DNA of 64,000 bases, from assembly GCA_009746045.1 (NCBI GenBank), contig RPFO01000041.1, positions 2,088,613-2,152,612 of the forward strand. The letters are read 5' to 3'. This DNA is from Mesostigma viride (taxonomy: Eukaryota; Streptophyta; Mesostigmatophyceae; Mesostigmatales; Mesostigmataceae). The position numbers and the translations under genes were made by a program. Shown one piece after another: positions 48,820-59,145 of the stretch (positions are counted from its first letter, which is position 1; the number at the start of each line of letters is the position of its first letter). A model generated the notes under the pieces. The model was not told the DNA's origin and did not search any database. It was given only the letters and a program-made list of their open reading frames with translations.

Positions 48820-51630
48820 ATGTCTGTCTTGTGCTCAAATCTCGGTTCTTCCCGTCTCCTTAGGTCGTACATGAATGAACTGTGGTCTGACGACAATGCG
48901 TCGGCCACGAACCAGAACATCAAGATCGTGGGAATGGAGTCGATCGACCTCGTGCCTAACAAGAAGCAATTCAACGACGTGGGATCTCTCGTGCTCGATT
49001 CCTCTAACAAAGTCATCTGCCACGGGAATCTCGAGGTGCTCGGCACGATTGTGGACATGCCGGCGGTGACGGTCACGAGTGAGAACTACACCAAGGACAA
49101 CGATACCACCGAGTCGAACAACGCGGCCATCACCTCTAAGACTGCGCATTTGCTGCTGAGGGGCGCAACCGCTTCGGACGAGGTAATCGCCGAGGATAGT
49201 CGTCTCGTCGCCCACAGGCCAGCACACACCGCCGACATCGTCGCGGTGCCGGACGCCTTCGCCGTTCGTTGCGAGAGCGGCAACGAGAACTTCGACCTTC
49301 GCATGGGTTTCTATAAAAACGCGGGTCTCAACAGTGGCAACCAGACGGGTGCGACGAACTGGAGGGCGCAGATTGACGCAGGAACCAAGGACCTCGAGGT
49401 GTACTCCGGGTCTCAGACCCGGGTCACCGCAGCGGACAAGGTCCGTCTGGCCGCCAACAACAACATCGAGTTTGTACCGAAGACCCTCGTGCGAGGAGAG
49501 GACCCGGATACCAAGCTGGTCGTGACGTTCGACGAGACCCTCGAGAACGCGTCTCATTCGTATGCCTCGGACGCCGCCATCCTCACTGTCTCTTCCAAGG
49601 GAGGAGCCTCAAGCAAGGGCGAGAACCTGTGGATCACGGGAGACACGTCCGTCTCCGGGTCCAGTGTCGCCGTCGAGCACGTCAAGTTCACGGACGCCGC
49701 GATCAGCACGAGTCGGGAAGCCCTCTCGCTGTCCGGCGCGACCGCCGTTAACGTCAACAGCGACCTAGTGTTGACAAAGACCGGCGGGAACGGCGGCAGG
49801 CTGACGACCTCCGTCGGGAGCATGGAGATCACGTCGGCGTCCGGCGATATCAACGTCACCGGAAATCTCAACGTCACCGGGACGTACAACAGCGTGAACA
49901 CCATCACCACCACCGTACAGCTGCAGGACAAGCTCGTGGCTCTAGGCACCCCGGCAGACGTGACCGTTTCCTACTGGCCCTTCGACGTCGGCACCCCCGC
50001 GAACGACACCGTGGGGGCGGTCAGCATGTCCATCACCGGAGCGGTGTTGGCGAACCAGAGGCTGGAGGTGTCGGCTGCCGGCCATAGCGCAACCGCGTCA
50101 TCCGCCTCGTGGCCGTACGGATCCACCGGCGTGCAGGTGTCCGCCAGTGTGACTCCGGTGTCTGCCCTGCCGACCTCCAACTCCTTCCTGTTGGCGTACG
50201 GATCCATCGGTGGCGTCTTCATGCGTCTCTACTACGTCCAGTCGACCGACAAACTCGTGCTGACGGACGGCGCCAATACGGCTACCACGACCAACGCTGG
50301 ACTCTTGGTGGCTGGCACACCCGCGAAGATCGTGGTGCGTAGGGATCCGTCGACCTCGGCGATCTCCCTGCTCGTGAACTCCGTCCCCCAGGTCCTGGTT
50401 GGCGGAGGTGCGGGACATCTGGCAGCATTGGGCGCTCTGTCATTCGCCTCCACCCCGACGCTGTACCTGGGACACTTTGGAGCCGACGCGTCGGCCGCGT
50501 CCTTTTACTTCGACAATGTGCGTGTGGAGTCGGTCACCAAGCCCACGAGCTCGGCGTCCAGCGCCGCCGGTATCATGGTGCAGGGCGACGGGGCGGTCGC
50601 GGGCGTCAACGTTGAGAGGTCTATCAAGTGGAATGCCGGGATCAACGCGGCCACGGACCAGGAGAAGGGGAATTACACTGGATCGTATTGGGAGATCAAG
50701 GGAGGCCAGCTCGTCCTTACGCGATCCATCGACCCCGCACTAAGGAAGGCGCCTGGGTCTTCCGTCCTCCTCTCCTCCTTGCCATCCTCTACCGTCGAAA
50801 AGGCATTCTGGACGTTCGGGTCTGGTCTCGGGTCCGACACCGGTAGTTTGACGTTGGTAGCGCAAGGAACCACTCCCGCATCCGTCTCGGGCGGAGTTCT
50901 GAAGACGAACAACACGGCGCAGGGGAACGGAGCGGTCGCCGTCACCGATGCAGGCACTGTGCTGCCTATCGGAACAAGCAACCTCACCATCGTTGCCATC
51001 GTGCAGCCCAAGACCGCTCTCAATGCCGCGGGTGCCAATGGTCTGGAGATCCTCTCCTATGGCAACAACACCGAGCTCGGCGGATTTCTGCGAGTGACCG
51101 TGAGCAGTGCCGGCAAGCTCAGCGTGACTGACGGCGTGCAGATCAACGAGACTGCGGACATCGTGGTGGGCTCCAACACGTTCGTGTTGGGTCTCCAGCT
51201 CGATACCGGCGTACCCAAGTTGTTCATCAACGGTGTGCTGAGGGCGTGGACTGCCGCAAACATCTCCGGAGTGGACATCCTCACTCGCCGTTTGTCCCTT
51301 GGCAGCAAGACGCTGACGTCCGTCACTGGGTACGACATCTTGTACGACGACGTGCGGGTGGCTAGCTCCCTTCTGAGCGGGGATTCGCAGCTGTACAGGT
51401 ACAACGACGAGTATGACGGCTCTCCTCTCACGGTTTCCTACGCCTTCCGCATCGCGGACGACGAGTCCGTCCAGCTTGTGAAGTGGCAGGGGTCGGACTC
51501 ATCCAACCTGGTGCTAGGAAATCCGCGACCCGCGAACGACACGGGGTTTAACTTGATGCCAGGGATCGGCAGCGGGGCGTCGGACGCGGCTGCTACGGAC
51601 GTGGTGTTCGAGGCCCTGAACAAGCCATAA
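48820..51630 (+). CDS. Long fibre-like structural protein with two LamG-like domains
   Basis: 936 residues of low-charge, Thr/Ser/Gly/Val-rich, beta-type sequence. Residues about 330-365 (GSMEITSASGDINVTGNLNVTG) have the strand-turn repeats of phage and giant-virus fibre stems. Two concanavalin/LamG-like regions follow, at about 385-570 (starting YWPFDVG) and 655-850 (starting FWTFGSG), each ending in a VYFDNVRVES or ILYDDVRVAS-type strand. Such folds bind glycans, so a surface attachment or decoration role is likely. It is intact and among the longest genes here. ATTATAATAAAG precedes the start. Confidence 0.75.
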   Translation: MSVLCSNLGSSRLLRSYMNELWSDDNASATNQNIKIVGMESIDLVPNKKQFNDVGSLVLDSSNKVICHGNLEVLGTIVDMPAVTVTSENYTKDNDTTESNNAAITSKTAHLLLRGATASDEVIAEDSRLVAHRPAHTADIVAVPDAFAVRCESGNENFDLRMGFYKNAGLNSGNQTGATNWRAQIDAGTKDLEVYSGSQTRVTAADKVRLAANNNIEFVPKTLVRGEDPDTKLVVTFDETLENASHSYASDAAILTVSSKGGASSKGENLWITGDTSVSGSSVAVEHVKFTDAAISTSREALSLSGATAVNVNSDLVLTKTGGNGGRLTTSVGSMEITSASGDINVTGNLNVTGTYNSVNTITTTVQLQDKLVALGTPADVTVSYWPFDVGTPANDTVGAVSMSITGAVLANQRLEVSAAGHSATASSASWPYGSTGVQVSASVTPVSALPTSNSFLLAYGSIGGVFMRLYYVQSTDKLVLTDGANTATTTNAGLLVAGTPAKIVVRRDPSTSAISLLVNSVPQVLVGGGAGHLAALGALSFASTPTLYLGHFGADASAASFYFDNVRVESVTKPTSSASSAAGIMVQGDGAVAGVNVERSIKWNAGINAATDQEKGNYTGSYWEIKGGQLVLTRSIDPALRKAPGSSVLLSSLPSSTVEKAFWTFGSGLGSDTGSLTLVAQGTTPASVSGGVLKTNNTAQGNGAVAVTDAGTVLPIGTSNLTIVAIVQPKTALNAAGANGLEILSYGNNTELGGFLRVTVSSAGKLSVTDGVQINETADIVVGSNTFVLGLQLDTGVPKLFINGVLRAWTAANISGVDILTRRLSLGSKTLTSVTGYDILYDDVRVASSLLSGDSQLYRYNDEYDGSPLTVSYAFRIADDESVQLVKWQGSDSSNLVLGNPRPANDTGFNLMPGIGSGASDAAATDVVFEALNKP

Positions 51631-51668
51631 ACGGACGTGTGGTTGAATCGCGAGAGTTTAAATGTGTA

Positions 51669-51686
51669 TGATATATAACCGAGATC
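51669..51686 (+). promoter_or_regulatory. TATA-like box of the second fibre gene
   Basis: GATATATAACCGAGATC directly before ATG 51687. Confidence 0.55.
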
Positions 51687-52706
51687 ATGCCTCCGAACCC
51701 GTTGACGACGCAAGGCACGTTGTATTTCAATTCCGTCCATACCAAGAGCATCGCCACGTATAATGACGATTTTACCGATACGGGCGTCCTGCGAATCGTG
51801 CAAGACGGGACCAACCTGAAGCTTGTGTACGAACAAGACGGCCTGCCCCCCGGCGAGAGTCCGTCGATCGTGTTCGGTTCGGACTCTGTATCTCTATCAT
51901 CTGGCACGACGAATCTCGCTGTGAGTTCGGGGGGCGTCAACGGAGCCGGCAGCGGGGGAGGGACAGAGGTGTCCGGTATCACGGTAAGCGAGACTACGGT
52001 GGCATCCTTGAACCTTCAAGGAGATCTGACGAATCCGGCATACACTACTGGAAAACACAGCGTTTTGAAGTCGACGAACGACGACCTCGTGTTGTCCGGA
52101 GCGAGGGCGTTGGACACGCACGTCATCACCTTGGGAGAATTGCACGCGTACAAAGGAGACGGAGTGACGGGTTCCGGCGATGTCATCAAGGTGTTTGGCA
52201 AAGACATTTCGAACAATCTTGTCTCTCTGAATCTCGGAGTGCATAAGGACGTGGACTACGCGAACACAGGCACAACCACAGCTCGTGCCATTGTGTCATC
52301 TACTGCGACGGCAGACCTGACAATTTCATCTGGAGCCGATCAACTGAGATTGGAGGCGACAAAGACAGGGGGAAAAGTCAGGATCGCTTCCTCCACGAGC
52401 GTGGACGTGTTCCCCCGTGTCCCGGACGATTCTGACGATAACCCGTCTGGTCATCTGGTGATCGACCACGTGACGCCCGCTGCGGTGGACGGCAACGGGT
52501 TCAACACGTCCTCCTTGGTGGTCAAATCCACGGGTTCTTCCACTCTCGCATTGGAACCAGGGTCTGGAGTGGTCGACGTGCTCGGGTCTCTGGAGCTAGG
52601 GTCCGGAGCCACGAAGTACAGACTTACCGTGAACGATAATGGGCAGTTGGAGATACAGAAGTGGGTGTTCGGAGTCCTTTCAAAAACGGTGCAAGTGATA
52701 GAATAA
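51687..52706 (+). CDS. Second fibre-like structural protein
   Basis: 339 residues, beta-rich, Thr/Ser/Gly-rich. Short repeats such as ADLTISSGADQLRLEATKTG and SLELGSGATKYRLTVNDNGQLEIQ at the end resemble the C-terminal strands of fibre proteins. GATATATAAC lies seven bases before the ATG. Its position directly after the 936-residue fibre gene suggests the two act together on the virion surface. No LamG-like domain seen. Confidence 0.65.
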   Translation: MPPNPLTTQGTLYFNSVHTKSIATYNDDFTDTGVLRIVQDGTNLKLVYEQDGLPPGESPSIVFGSDSVSLSSGTTNLAVSSGGVNGAGSGGGTEVSGITVSETTVASLNLQGDLTNPAYTTGKHSVLKSTNDDLVLSGARALDTHVITLGELHAYKGDGVTGSGDVIKVFGKDISNNLVSLNLGVHKDVDYANTGTTTARAIVSSTATADLTISSGADQLRLEATKTGGKVRIASSTSVDVFPRVPDDSDDNPSGHLVIDHVTPAAVDGNGFNTSSLVVKSTGSSTLALEPGSGVVDVLGSLELGSGATKYRLTVNDNGQLEIQKWVFGVLSKTVQVIE

Positions 52707-52728
52707 AGTAAACTAATTATAAACGAAT

Positions 52729-52962
52729 ATGAACCTTCGTGAACTCGTAGTCCGCGTGGCGGCAGCGACCATCATTCATTATTTTGTGCATGCCATCGCG
52801 GTGTCTCTGCGTCCTGATATATCCCACGAAACGCCGTCCTTATTTGCTCAATTTGCGTTGTCCGTAGCCATAACTCACATCGTGTTCGAGACGACGGGCG
52901 TCAACAAGGCATTCTACGCGGCTACAGTGCCGCCATCGATTCCGAAGAAAATCAGTCTATAA
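52729..52962 (+). CDS. Small membrane protein, 77 residues
   Basis: Two hydrophobic stretches (AATIIHYFVHAIAVSL and FALSVAITHIVFE) and a Pro/Lys tail. AATTATAAACG is just upstream. Short spacing to both neighbours. Likely virion membrane protein; family unknown. Confidence 0.6.
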   Translation: MNLRELVVRVAAATIIHYFVHAIAVSLRPDISHETPSLFAQFALSVAITHIVFETTGVNKAFYAATVPPSIPKKISL

Positions 52963-52977
52963 ATTATACAGGATTCC

Positions 52978-53901
52978 ATGGCGCATTTGATAGCGATGAA
53001 GGCCCTATCACAAATGAACCCTCCTTCCAACATCGCAGTCTCTGGTGGAGGCGGAGGGGGAGGGATCGGAGTGGGCGGCGCGGTGTTCCTCTTCTTGATC
53101 CTGATGTCCGCAATTGCCGTTGTGGTCATCATGACGAAATTCAAGTCCGCGTGGGCGTGGATACGCGGCATAGCGGCAGGGATAATGAAAGGCGTGTTCA
53201 AGAGTGTGGAGTTGGCAAAGAAAGTTCTCAAGAAGATCGGATGCGCCGTTTTGAAGATGATGGCGGCCAATCCCATCGGCGCCATTCTGTTCTTGGCCCT
53301 GAGGAATCGATGCAAAGATAAAGAGATACCATTCCTAGAATTCGTTAAAAAGTCGTACGAGATGGTGCAAAAGCAGTACGAAGATACGATGGTGAAAGGG
53401 GACAAATTGTCCGCAGAGGCTGTGGATCATAATACAAAGTTAACCGCTTTCTTGAAGGAGTACAAGAAGCAATGGCCCAAAGACTTTGACTTCTTCAAGG
53501 ACAAGATCTGGAACTACACTCACAAGTATAAGACCATCGACAACGAGTCTGTTGAAGTAAAGTTGAATACCGCGGCCATCATCGGGTTCTGCGACGACAT
53601 GATGGATTTCGGGTTTACCGACTCGATGTTAGAAAGATTGGACAAAGACAAGGACGGCGTGATCTCAGCCAATGAGAAGGTCGATATCAGCAACAAGAAA
53701 AAACTTCAGAAATTTCTCAAGGAGGAATACATTTATCAAGTCATGACAGAAACTCCCGAGAGGTGGCTTGAGGAAGATACAAATAACCACCCTCGGAAGG
53801 TCGTAGAATGGGTCAGTGACGTCGGGAGACAGGCCGACATCATGAGGAAACAGGAAGGATTGGACGTGCTTTTCCGAGAGATCGCGAAAGAGCCGGCATG
53901 A
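52978..53901 (+). CDS. Membrane protein with an EF-hand calcium site
   Basis: 307 residues. A Gly-rich linker (residues 22-34) leads to a strong membrane span (VFLFLILMSAIAVVVIM), then a weaker hydrophobic segment near 96-108, then a helical soluble domain. Residues 222-233 (DKDKDGVISANE) are a canonical EF-hand loop with Asp at 1, 3 and 5, Gly at 6 and Glu at 12. A calcium-sensing membrane protein is unusual in a virion gene cluster. It could respond to ion changes on entry or exit. That is inference. Confidence 0.7.
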   Translation: MAHLIAMKALSQMNPPSNIAVSGGGGGGGIGVGGAVFLFLILMSAIAVVVIMTKFKSAWAWIRGIAAGIMKGVFKSVELAKKVLKKIGCAVLKMMAANPIGAILFLALRNRCKDKEIPFLEFVKKSYEMVQKQYEDTMVKGDKLSAEAVDHNTKLTAFLKEYKKQWPKDFDFFKDKIWNYTHKYKTIDNESVEVKLNTAAIIGFCDDMMDFGFTDSMLERLDKDKDGVISANEKVDISNKKKLQKFLKEEYIYQVMTETPERWLEEDTNNHPRKVVEWVSDVGRQADIMRKQEGLDVLFREIAKEPA

Positions 53902-53933
53902 GTTTTCTCTAGTTGTAGTATAGCCAAACAACC

Positions 53934-54104
53934 ATGAACCAAACCGTCACAGCTAGTGAAGTCGTCGTGGGAAGCCGCATTCGGTTCGGAGACGAATCCC
54001 AAAGCATTTCGCGTATCAACCCGCTTGATATCGGACATTTCCGAATCGAGTCGAAAGTGGACTCGACTGCTCGCAAGGCGCTCGTTGTCAGTATCAGGGA
54101 CTAG
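53934..54104 (+). CDS. Small soluble protein, 56 residues
   Basis: ATG at 53934 preceded by TAGTATAGCC, stop at 54102-54104. Mixed beta-type sequence (EVVVGSRIRFGDE, IGHFRIESKV). No membrane segment. Codon use and promoter-like box match the neighbours, supporting a real gene. Function unknown. Confidence 0.5.
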   Translation: MNQTVTASEVVVGSRIRFGDESQSISRINPLDIGHFRIESKVDSTARKALVVSIRD

Positions 54105-54150
54105 AGTGGCGAGATCAAAGAACTAGCATGGGTCAAATAATTTAGTCATC

Positions 54151-54163
54151 CTTCTAATATACC
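54151..54163 (+). promoter_or_regulatory. TATA-like box of the split membrane protein gene
   Basis: CTAATATACC touches the ATG at 54164, one of the closest spacings among the viral genes. Confidence 0.55.
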
Positions 54164-54365
54164 ATGAGCGCACGAACCATCTCTATCTCTCTGGGAGTCC
54201 TCCTGACCGCGGGGCTGTGGGTCACATTCGGCATCTTGTGGGCCAAGTGGACAGACGAAGAGGAAAACGTCGCCGCTAGGAAAGCAAGCTTGACGACAAC
54301 TACTTCTGGTGTTAGTGAGACGACCTCAGGAGGAGGATCTACTATCCTATCCAACGCGCCGAAGA
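54164..54365 (+). pseudogene. Single-span membrane protein, N-terminal part (split by retroelement)
   Basis: Starts at ATG 54164 after CTAATATACC. One membrane segment (ISISLGVLLTAGLWVTFGIL) is followed by a Thr/Ser-rich linker. At 54365 the copia-like element begins. Counting one copy of the GAAGA duplication, this part and 62872-63497 make 828 bases, exactly 276 codons, so the gene was intact at insertion. The frame read through today stops 24 codons into the LTR, at 54436. Confidence 0.85.
54361..54365. repeat. Target duplication GAAGA, left copy
   Basis: GAAGA directly before the 5' LTR, repeated at 62867-62871 after the 3' LTR. Confidence 0.9.
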
Positions 54366-54820
54366 AGTTAGATGAGATGCTTAGGCTGACACACGGATTT
54401 CCGGCCTGCGCGCCGCGTATTGCCTACCGCGGCTGAGCGGGACACCTCAGTACTGTACGGCAGGGCGTACGGTACTGAGGCGTCAGGTGGACTGACGTGC
54501 GGTTAGTGCCAGACTGTTCCTAGGTGCTAGCTCGACCCGCCAGGTCCGGTGTAGCCGGGCCTGACGGGCCGAGTCTTAGCTGGTTGCTAGTGACGTGGTC
54601 GCATGGCATTGCAGTGTACAGTTGTCCACTGGTCGTGTGCTGCAGGTAGCACCGCCATAGGCATATAGGCGTAGCACTGGGGAGTGCCGCAGCACCCGAG
54701 TTTGCCCAGTTCCATTCTGAGCCCTCAGCTTCCATTGCTCTCTCATTGTATTATTGTAATACAATCATCATTCGCTCTCAGCTTTCGCAGTTGTTCGTCG
54801 TCCCTAGTCTCCATCCAACT
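54366..54820 (+). repeat. 5' LTR of element C
   Basis: 455 bases. Contains a hairpin TTGTATTATTGTAATACAA (54746-54764) near its 3' end, which may mark a transcription or polyadenylation signal. Confidence 0.92.
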
Positions 54821-54836
54821 TGGACTGAAAAGTTCG
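54821..54836 (+). other. Primer-binding site of element C
   Basis: TGGACTGAAAAGTTCG directly follows the LTR; the initial TGG pairs with the CCA end of a tRNA primer. Which tRNA is not clear. Confidence 0.6.
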
Positions 54837-54871
54837 ATATTTTTTTTTTACAAGAAAAAAAAAAAAAAGAT

Positions 54872-57541
54872 ATGGCTTCCAACAACGGCAACAACGGCAA
54901 CAACAACAAGGGGAAGGCGCCTGCCAGGCGCACCTCACCCCGCCTTTCGCCGGAGGGCACGCCCTCCACCACCGATGCGAGGGTGACGCCCAACGTCACC
55001 TTCCGCACGGTGGTCGCTGACCAACCCAGGCGTCGGGGCCCGCAGGTGGGGCCCGGCGCCCGGGGGATGGCGAGCGGTCGGCCGTTTGCCACTGGCGGTT
55101 CGTCCGCCATGGCACCTGGGGGGCAGGTCCCCCGGGCACGACGTTCCCCCGTCGCAGGTGACGGGGGTCGTGAGCGGAGTGATTCCTCCGAGGAGGATGG
55201 CGAGGTGCCGCCTGCGAGGCCTCGGCCTTCGCTTGAGCTTTCGTCGCAGACACCTGCGACGTCTGGCAACCTTTCCGTGGGCCGACAGATGGCCACCATG
55301 GACATTGACCGGTATGGGGAACATGTTCCGCCCCCGGTCGCGTTCGGGCGCCCACCCCATTTTCTCCCCCTTGGGGAGGACGACATCCCGGCGTTCATTG
55401 CGGTGAACGGCCGGATCATGCACCAACGTTTTCAGTTGCTTCCAGATGAGGAGATACACGCGATAGAGGTTCATCGGGTGCACACGCTGATCGAGGGGCG
55501 TCTTAGGATGCAGATCCCACTGGTTCAGGTGGCGGTTTGGCTGTACTGTTTCGCCAATCGGCCGCGGCACAACCCCGGCACTGTTGATCAGTGGGCGTCC
55601 AGGCAGCGCCAGAGAGAGGCGCTGCGCGTGGTCCCAGACCAGAGATCGCGCTGACTCCGTTGGGGCCGTGGCCCCAAGTCACGCCAGTTGGCTGGGGCCC
55701 GGATAGGCGTGAGGCGGCTGCGATGCCGCCTGCGACGGGGCGCGGGGCGGCAGACGCCCCCAACACGCCCATGGGTGGTGAAGCCACCCAGGACCCTCTG
55801 GCAGGTCAGAGGGTCCAACCTCAGCCGCAGGCTCCCCCGCCCAGCGTGGGGGGCCAGGTGGCTGAGGAGGCCACCGGGGTCGCAGGGACCCCGGCGGCGA
55901 CACAAGCGCCCGGGGTCGCAGGGACCCCGGCAGCGACGCCGGCGCCTCCGGCGCTGGCGGGGGATGCAGCCCCCATGGAGGGTGTCACGGGCACCTCCAG
56001 CGGCTCTGGGGGGCAGGCCCCCTCTAGTCGCACAAGGACAAGTCCCTGGCAGGGCCGGAGGGGCCCCAGGGTCCCACCGCAGCTGGGCAGCAACCAGCAC
56101 TGCTGGAGGGCGACCTGCAAGGTCGCGACTTCATCACCCTGGGTGATGAGGCCGTGTGGCGTGCCATACAGACAGCCACAGCCTCCTTCCGTGGGCTGGC
56201 CGACAGGAGCCAGCAGATGCATGTCGCGGAGGCGGGCAGCCTGGTGTGTGCAATCATCACGCACATCCTGGGCCTGCCCAACCTCCAAGAGGGCACACGC
56301 AGGGTGTGCGACGACCTGCTGCCTGCCCTGCAGGCTCTCCTCTCAGGGAGGAGGGTGCAGGGCAGCAGGGTGCGTCTGGTGCGTTTGCTGGAGCTCCTGC
56401 ACAACGCCATCCTGAGAGGGGCGGGTAGGTGGCTAACTCTGCCTACCTGGTTGCATCATGATCTTACTAACCCTACTGACGATGAAGTGTCCCTCTCTCC
56501 CACCTTCCATGATTGGGAGGAGGCCCGCAGCAGGAGGCGGGAAGTGACACACACTCACACCCCCACCCAGCCCACCCCTATGTTGTCTAACCCTCCTACA
56601 CAGCCCATGTTTGCCCATCCTGCTCAGCTCACTCAAGTAGCACTTCCCTCTCAGCAGGTCTCTCCTGTGAATGCTGCAGCAGCAACACCATCTTCTCCCT
56701 CTCCCCCTGCATCCCCCTCTAGGTTGCCCACTTACAATGAAAACCGTCCTGTGGATAGGATTAATGTCAGGGGGCTGCCTGAGGGGTATACTAGGGAGCA
56801 GGGGAATCATGCACTTCTCTCTCTGCAGCTGGCTAGGGAGGAACTGAATGTCAAGAATTGGTTTGGATCTCTCATGCAGGGGGATTTCTACCATCAGTCC
56901 TCTTCTCAGATTCAGAATCTCATTCTTGTCTTCCAGCGTAGGTATCCCAAGTGGCAGGACACGCAGGCTAGGGCAGTTTGGGAGGCTTTCATGAAGGAGC
57001 TAACTGACCTCCTCTCCACCCCCTCATCTGTGGACATATATGGGGCATTCAGGTGGGTAGAGGAATACAGGGTCACATCAGTGGACTATGTGGCTGAGAC
57101 AAAGAAATATGAGCTAGCCATCAAAGCACGTCCTGATGTCCAGCAGCTAGATCACAAGTTCTTGCTGCGTTCTTCCTTGAGAAACTCAAACTTGACAAAA
57201 ACACCTACGCTATGCTTGCCACAGGAATGGCAAAGTACTGGGAGGACATGAAGGAGGCATTGGATTATATCAAGCTGGCCTTGGCTCCCCTTAGCCAGGG
57301 GGCCATGGGCACCTCTGTAAAGAGGGTCAGGGGGGAAGAGAGGGAGGAGGAGGATAGGGAGAGGGAAGACAGGAGCAAGAGACCTGTCACTATGGCAGAA
57401 GTCAAGTCCCTGCTGGGACAAATGTTTAAGGGCAAGGGCAAGGGCAAGGGCAAGGGCAAGGGCAGGGGCTGGGGCAAGGGCAAGGGTAAGGGGCAGTCTC
57501 CCTCCAAGGGGGGCAGCTCCAGCAACAACAACAACAACAGT

Positions 57542-57598
<57 letters not shown>

Positions 57599-57810
57599 AA
57601 CAACAACAACAACAAGAAGCAGGACAAGGAGGACAAGTCTTCTCAGCGGTGCACCCGCTGTGGCATGAAGTACCACCTGCGGCCCACCTGCCGCAAGAAC
57701 GTGGACGAGCTGGGGCATTTGGACGTCCTGTGCCACAAGTGCCACGGGCCGCCCCACGGTGACCCCAAGGACTGCAAGCGGCCTCCTTACGGCAAGAAGT
57801 GTGAGTCTCC
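54872..57810 (+). pseudogene. gag: Gag of element C, with poly-Asn tract and zinc knuckles; frameshifted
   Basis: Starts at ATG 54872 (MASNNGNNGN). The frame stops at 55654. Coding character resumes in other frames over about 55600-56090, 56154-57200 and 57212-57810, so at least three shifts are needed. The last part has Gly-Lys repeats, an uninterrupted Asn run encoded by (AAC)n, and zinc-binding clusters CTRCGMKYHLRPTC and CHKCHGPPHGDPKDC. The Arg/Pro-rich start and the helical middle (QLAREELNVKNWF ... FMKELTDLL) fit a retroelement Gag that packages RNA. Now non-functional unless the shifts are artefacts. Confidence 0.65.
57430..57615 (+). repeat. Hexanucleotide and AAC trinucleotide repeats
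   Basis: GGGCAA-type units (57430-57490) encode Gly-Lys repeats. Then AAC units (about 57522-57615), with a few AGT or AAT interruptions, encode a run of about 30 Asn. Both lie in the element C gag. Confidence 0.9.
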
Positions 57811-57957
57811 CTCTCATGCTGGCTTGAGTGTGCCTGCTTCACCTCTTTCATCTGCATGCCCCACTGTCAGAGCAGTGAGCAGTTCTGGAAAGGTGCTACA
57901 GCTGGTTTCAGAAGATTATGTCTCTAAACCAACCTTCACATCTATGGTTCCCAAGGT

Positions 57958-58889
57958 GTGCAGAGTGTCCCCCAGAGAGATGCTCATATCAGTTTTCAGG
58001 AGCTTGCTTTGCAGTTGCATTTCCTTTATGGGCATGAAGTGAGTGCAGAGGTGGTGGCAGCAGCAATAGGGGGGGCAGCACTCAGACGTGCATGCCAGGT
58101 GGTCAGATCCCACTGCCAGCATTGTCAGTTCAATGCACCCAAACCCCCTAAGTGGCATGTAGCTACCCCACCTAAGAGCAAGGGCAGGGTGGTAGGAGAT
58201 GTCTTTCATATCAAAGGACAATCTTACTTGGCACTTAAAGATGCATGGTCAAGGTACACAACCATTGAACCATTACCTGGAATGGACAAGACACAGTTGC
58301 TCAGGGCTCTCTTGATTGCTCAGGCCAGGTACTACCCTGTGGAGGCATTGTTACTGGATCAGCAGTTCACGTGTCTTGCCAATGAACCAGGGTGTGAGGC
58401 TATTGATCTGGCTGGGCTAGAAGATCATGAGAGGCAAGGCATTATTGAAAGGGCCATCAGGTCCATTAAAACCCTTGTAGCCAAAGAAGATGGCAATCTG
58501 CTGGCTGACAGTGGGTCTATGCTGACAGAGCTCTGTGGTCCACCAGGTTGTGCCAAGTCCTCAACAGGAGGCCACTCATGAAAACCCCACAAGGGGTGGT
58601 CATTACACCAGATGGATTGCATGCAGGCATTTATCCACCTGAGGTACTAGCCCTCTACAACGCACAGCGAGCACAGACAGCTAGCAGGTTAGCTGTCAAG
58701 GATGCAAAGCATCCACGTCCCACCTTCAGAGAAGGGGATCAGGTCCTATTCTACAAGGAGTCGGGACTAGGCAAGGTGGGTACCTGGCATGGGCCAGCCA
58801 CCATCCTAAAGTTTAACACCACTGGCAGGACAGTGTTAGTTAAACACAATGACACGGGAAAATTCACAGGTGTTCACCTCACAGGATGA
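57958..58889 (+). pseudogene. Integrase of element C, frameshifted
   Basis: HHCC zinc site (LHFLYGH ... CQHCQ), then the integrase core with Asp in GDVFHI, Asp in ALLLDQQFTC and Glu in GIIERAIRSIK. A shift near 58550 leads into the frame ending at 58889, which carries the integrase C-terminal domain (FREGDQVLFYKESGLGKVGTW). It inserts the cDNA into chromosomes. The copy has lost frame continuity. Confidence 0.8.
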
Positions 58890-59145
58890 AATTGTATTTT
58901 CCAACTGTGTCAGACGTGGCAGAGGAGGAAGAGCTGTTGGCCGACAGCCCTGTACAGTTGCCTGGCATCCCAGCGTTGCCCAGTGAGTGGTTGTTTGGAA
59001 CACCCACTGGTGAGTGTGAGAGCCACACCCACTGTGACACCCAGGTCACCCTTGATGATTGCAGGCAGTCACTGCAGGATTGGCCCCCTGCAGCAGAGGG
59101 TCACATTGGCAAAACAGGTGATCAGCAACCTATCACCTCTCAAGT

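Noticed and set aside
55591-56415. Separate Pro/Ala-rich gene in element C.
   Set aside because: It is better explained as part of a frameshifted gag, since flanking frames continue Gag-like sequence.
57265-57636. Antisense poly-Leu frame.
   Set aside because: Produced by reading the (AAC)n repeat on the opposite strand.
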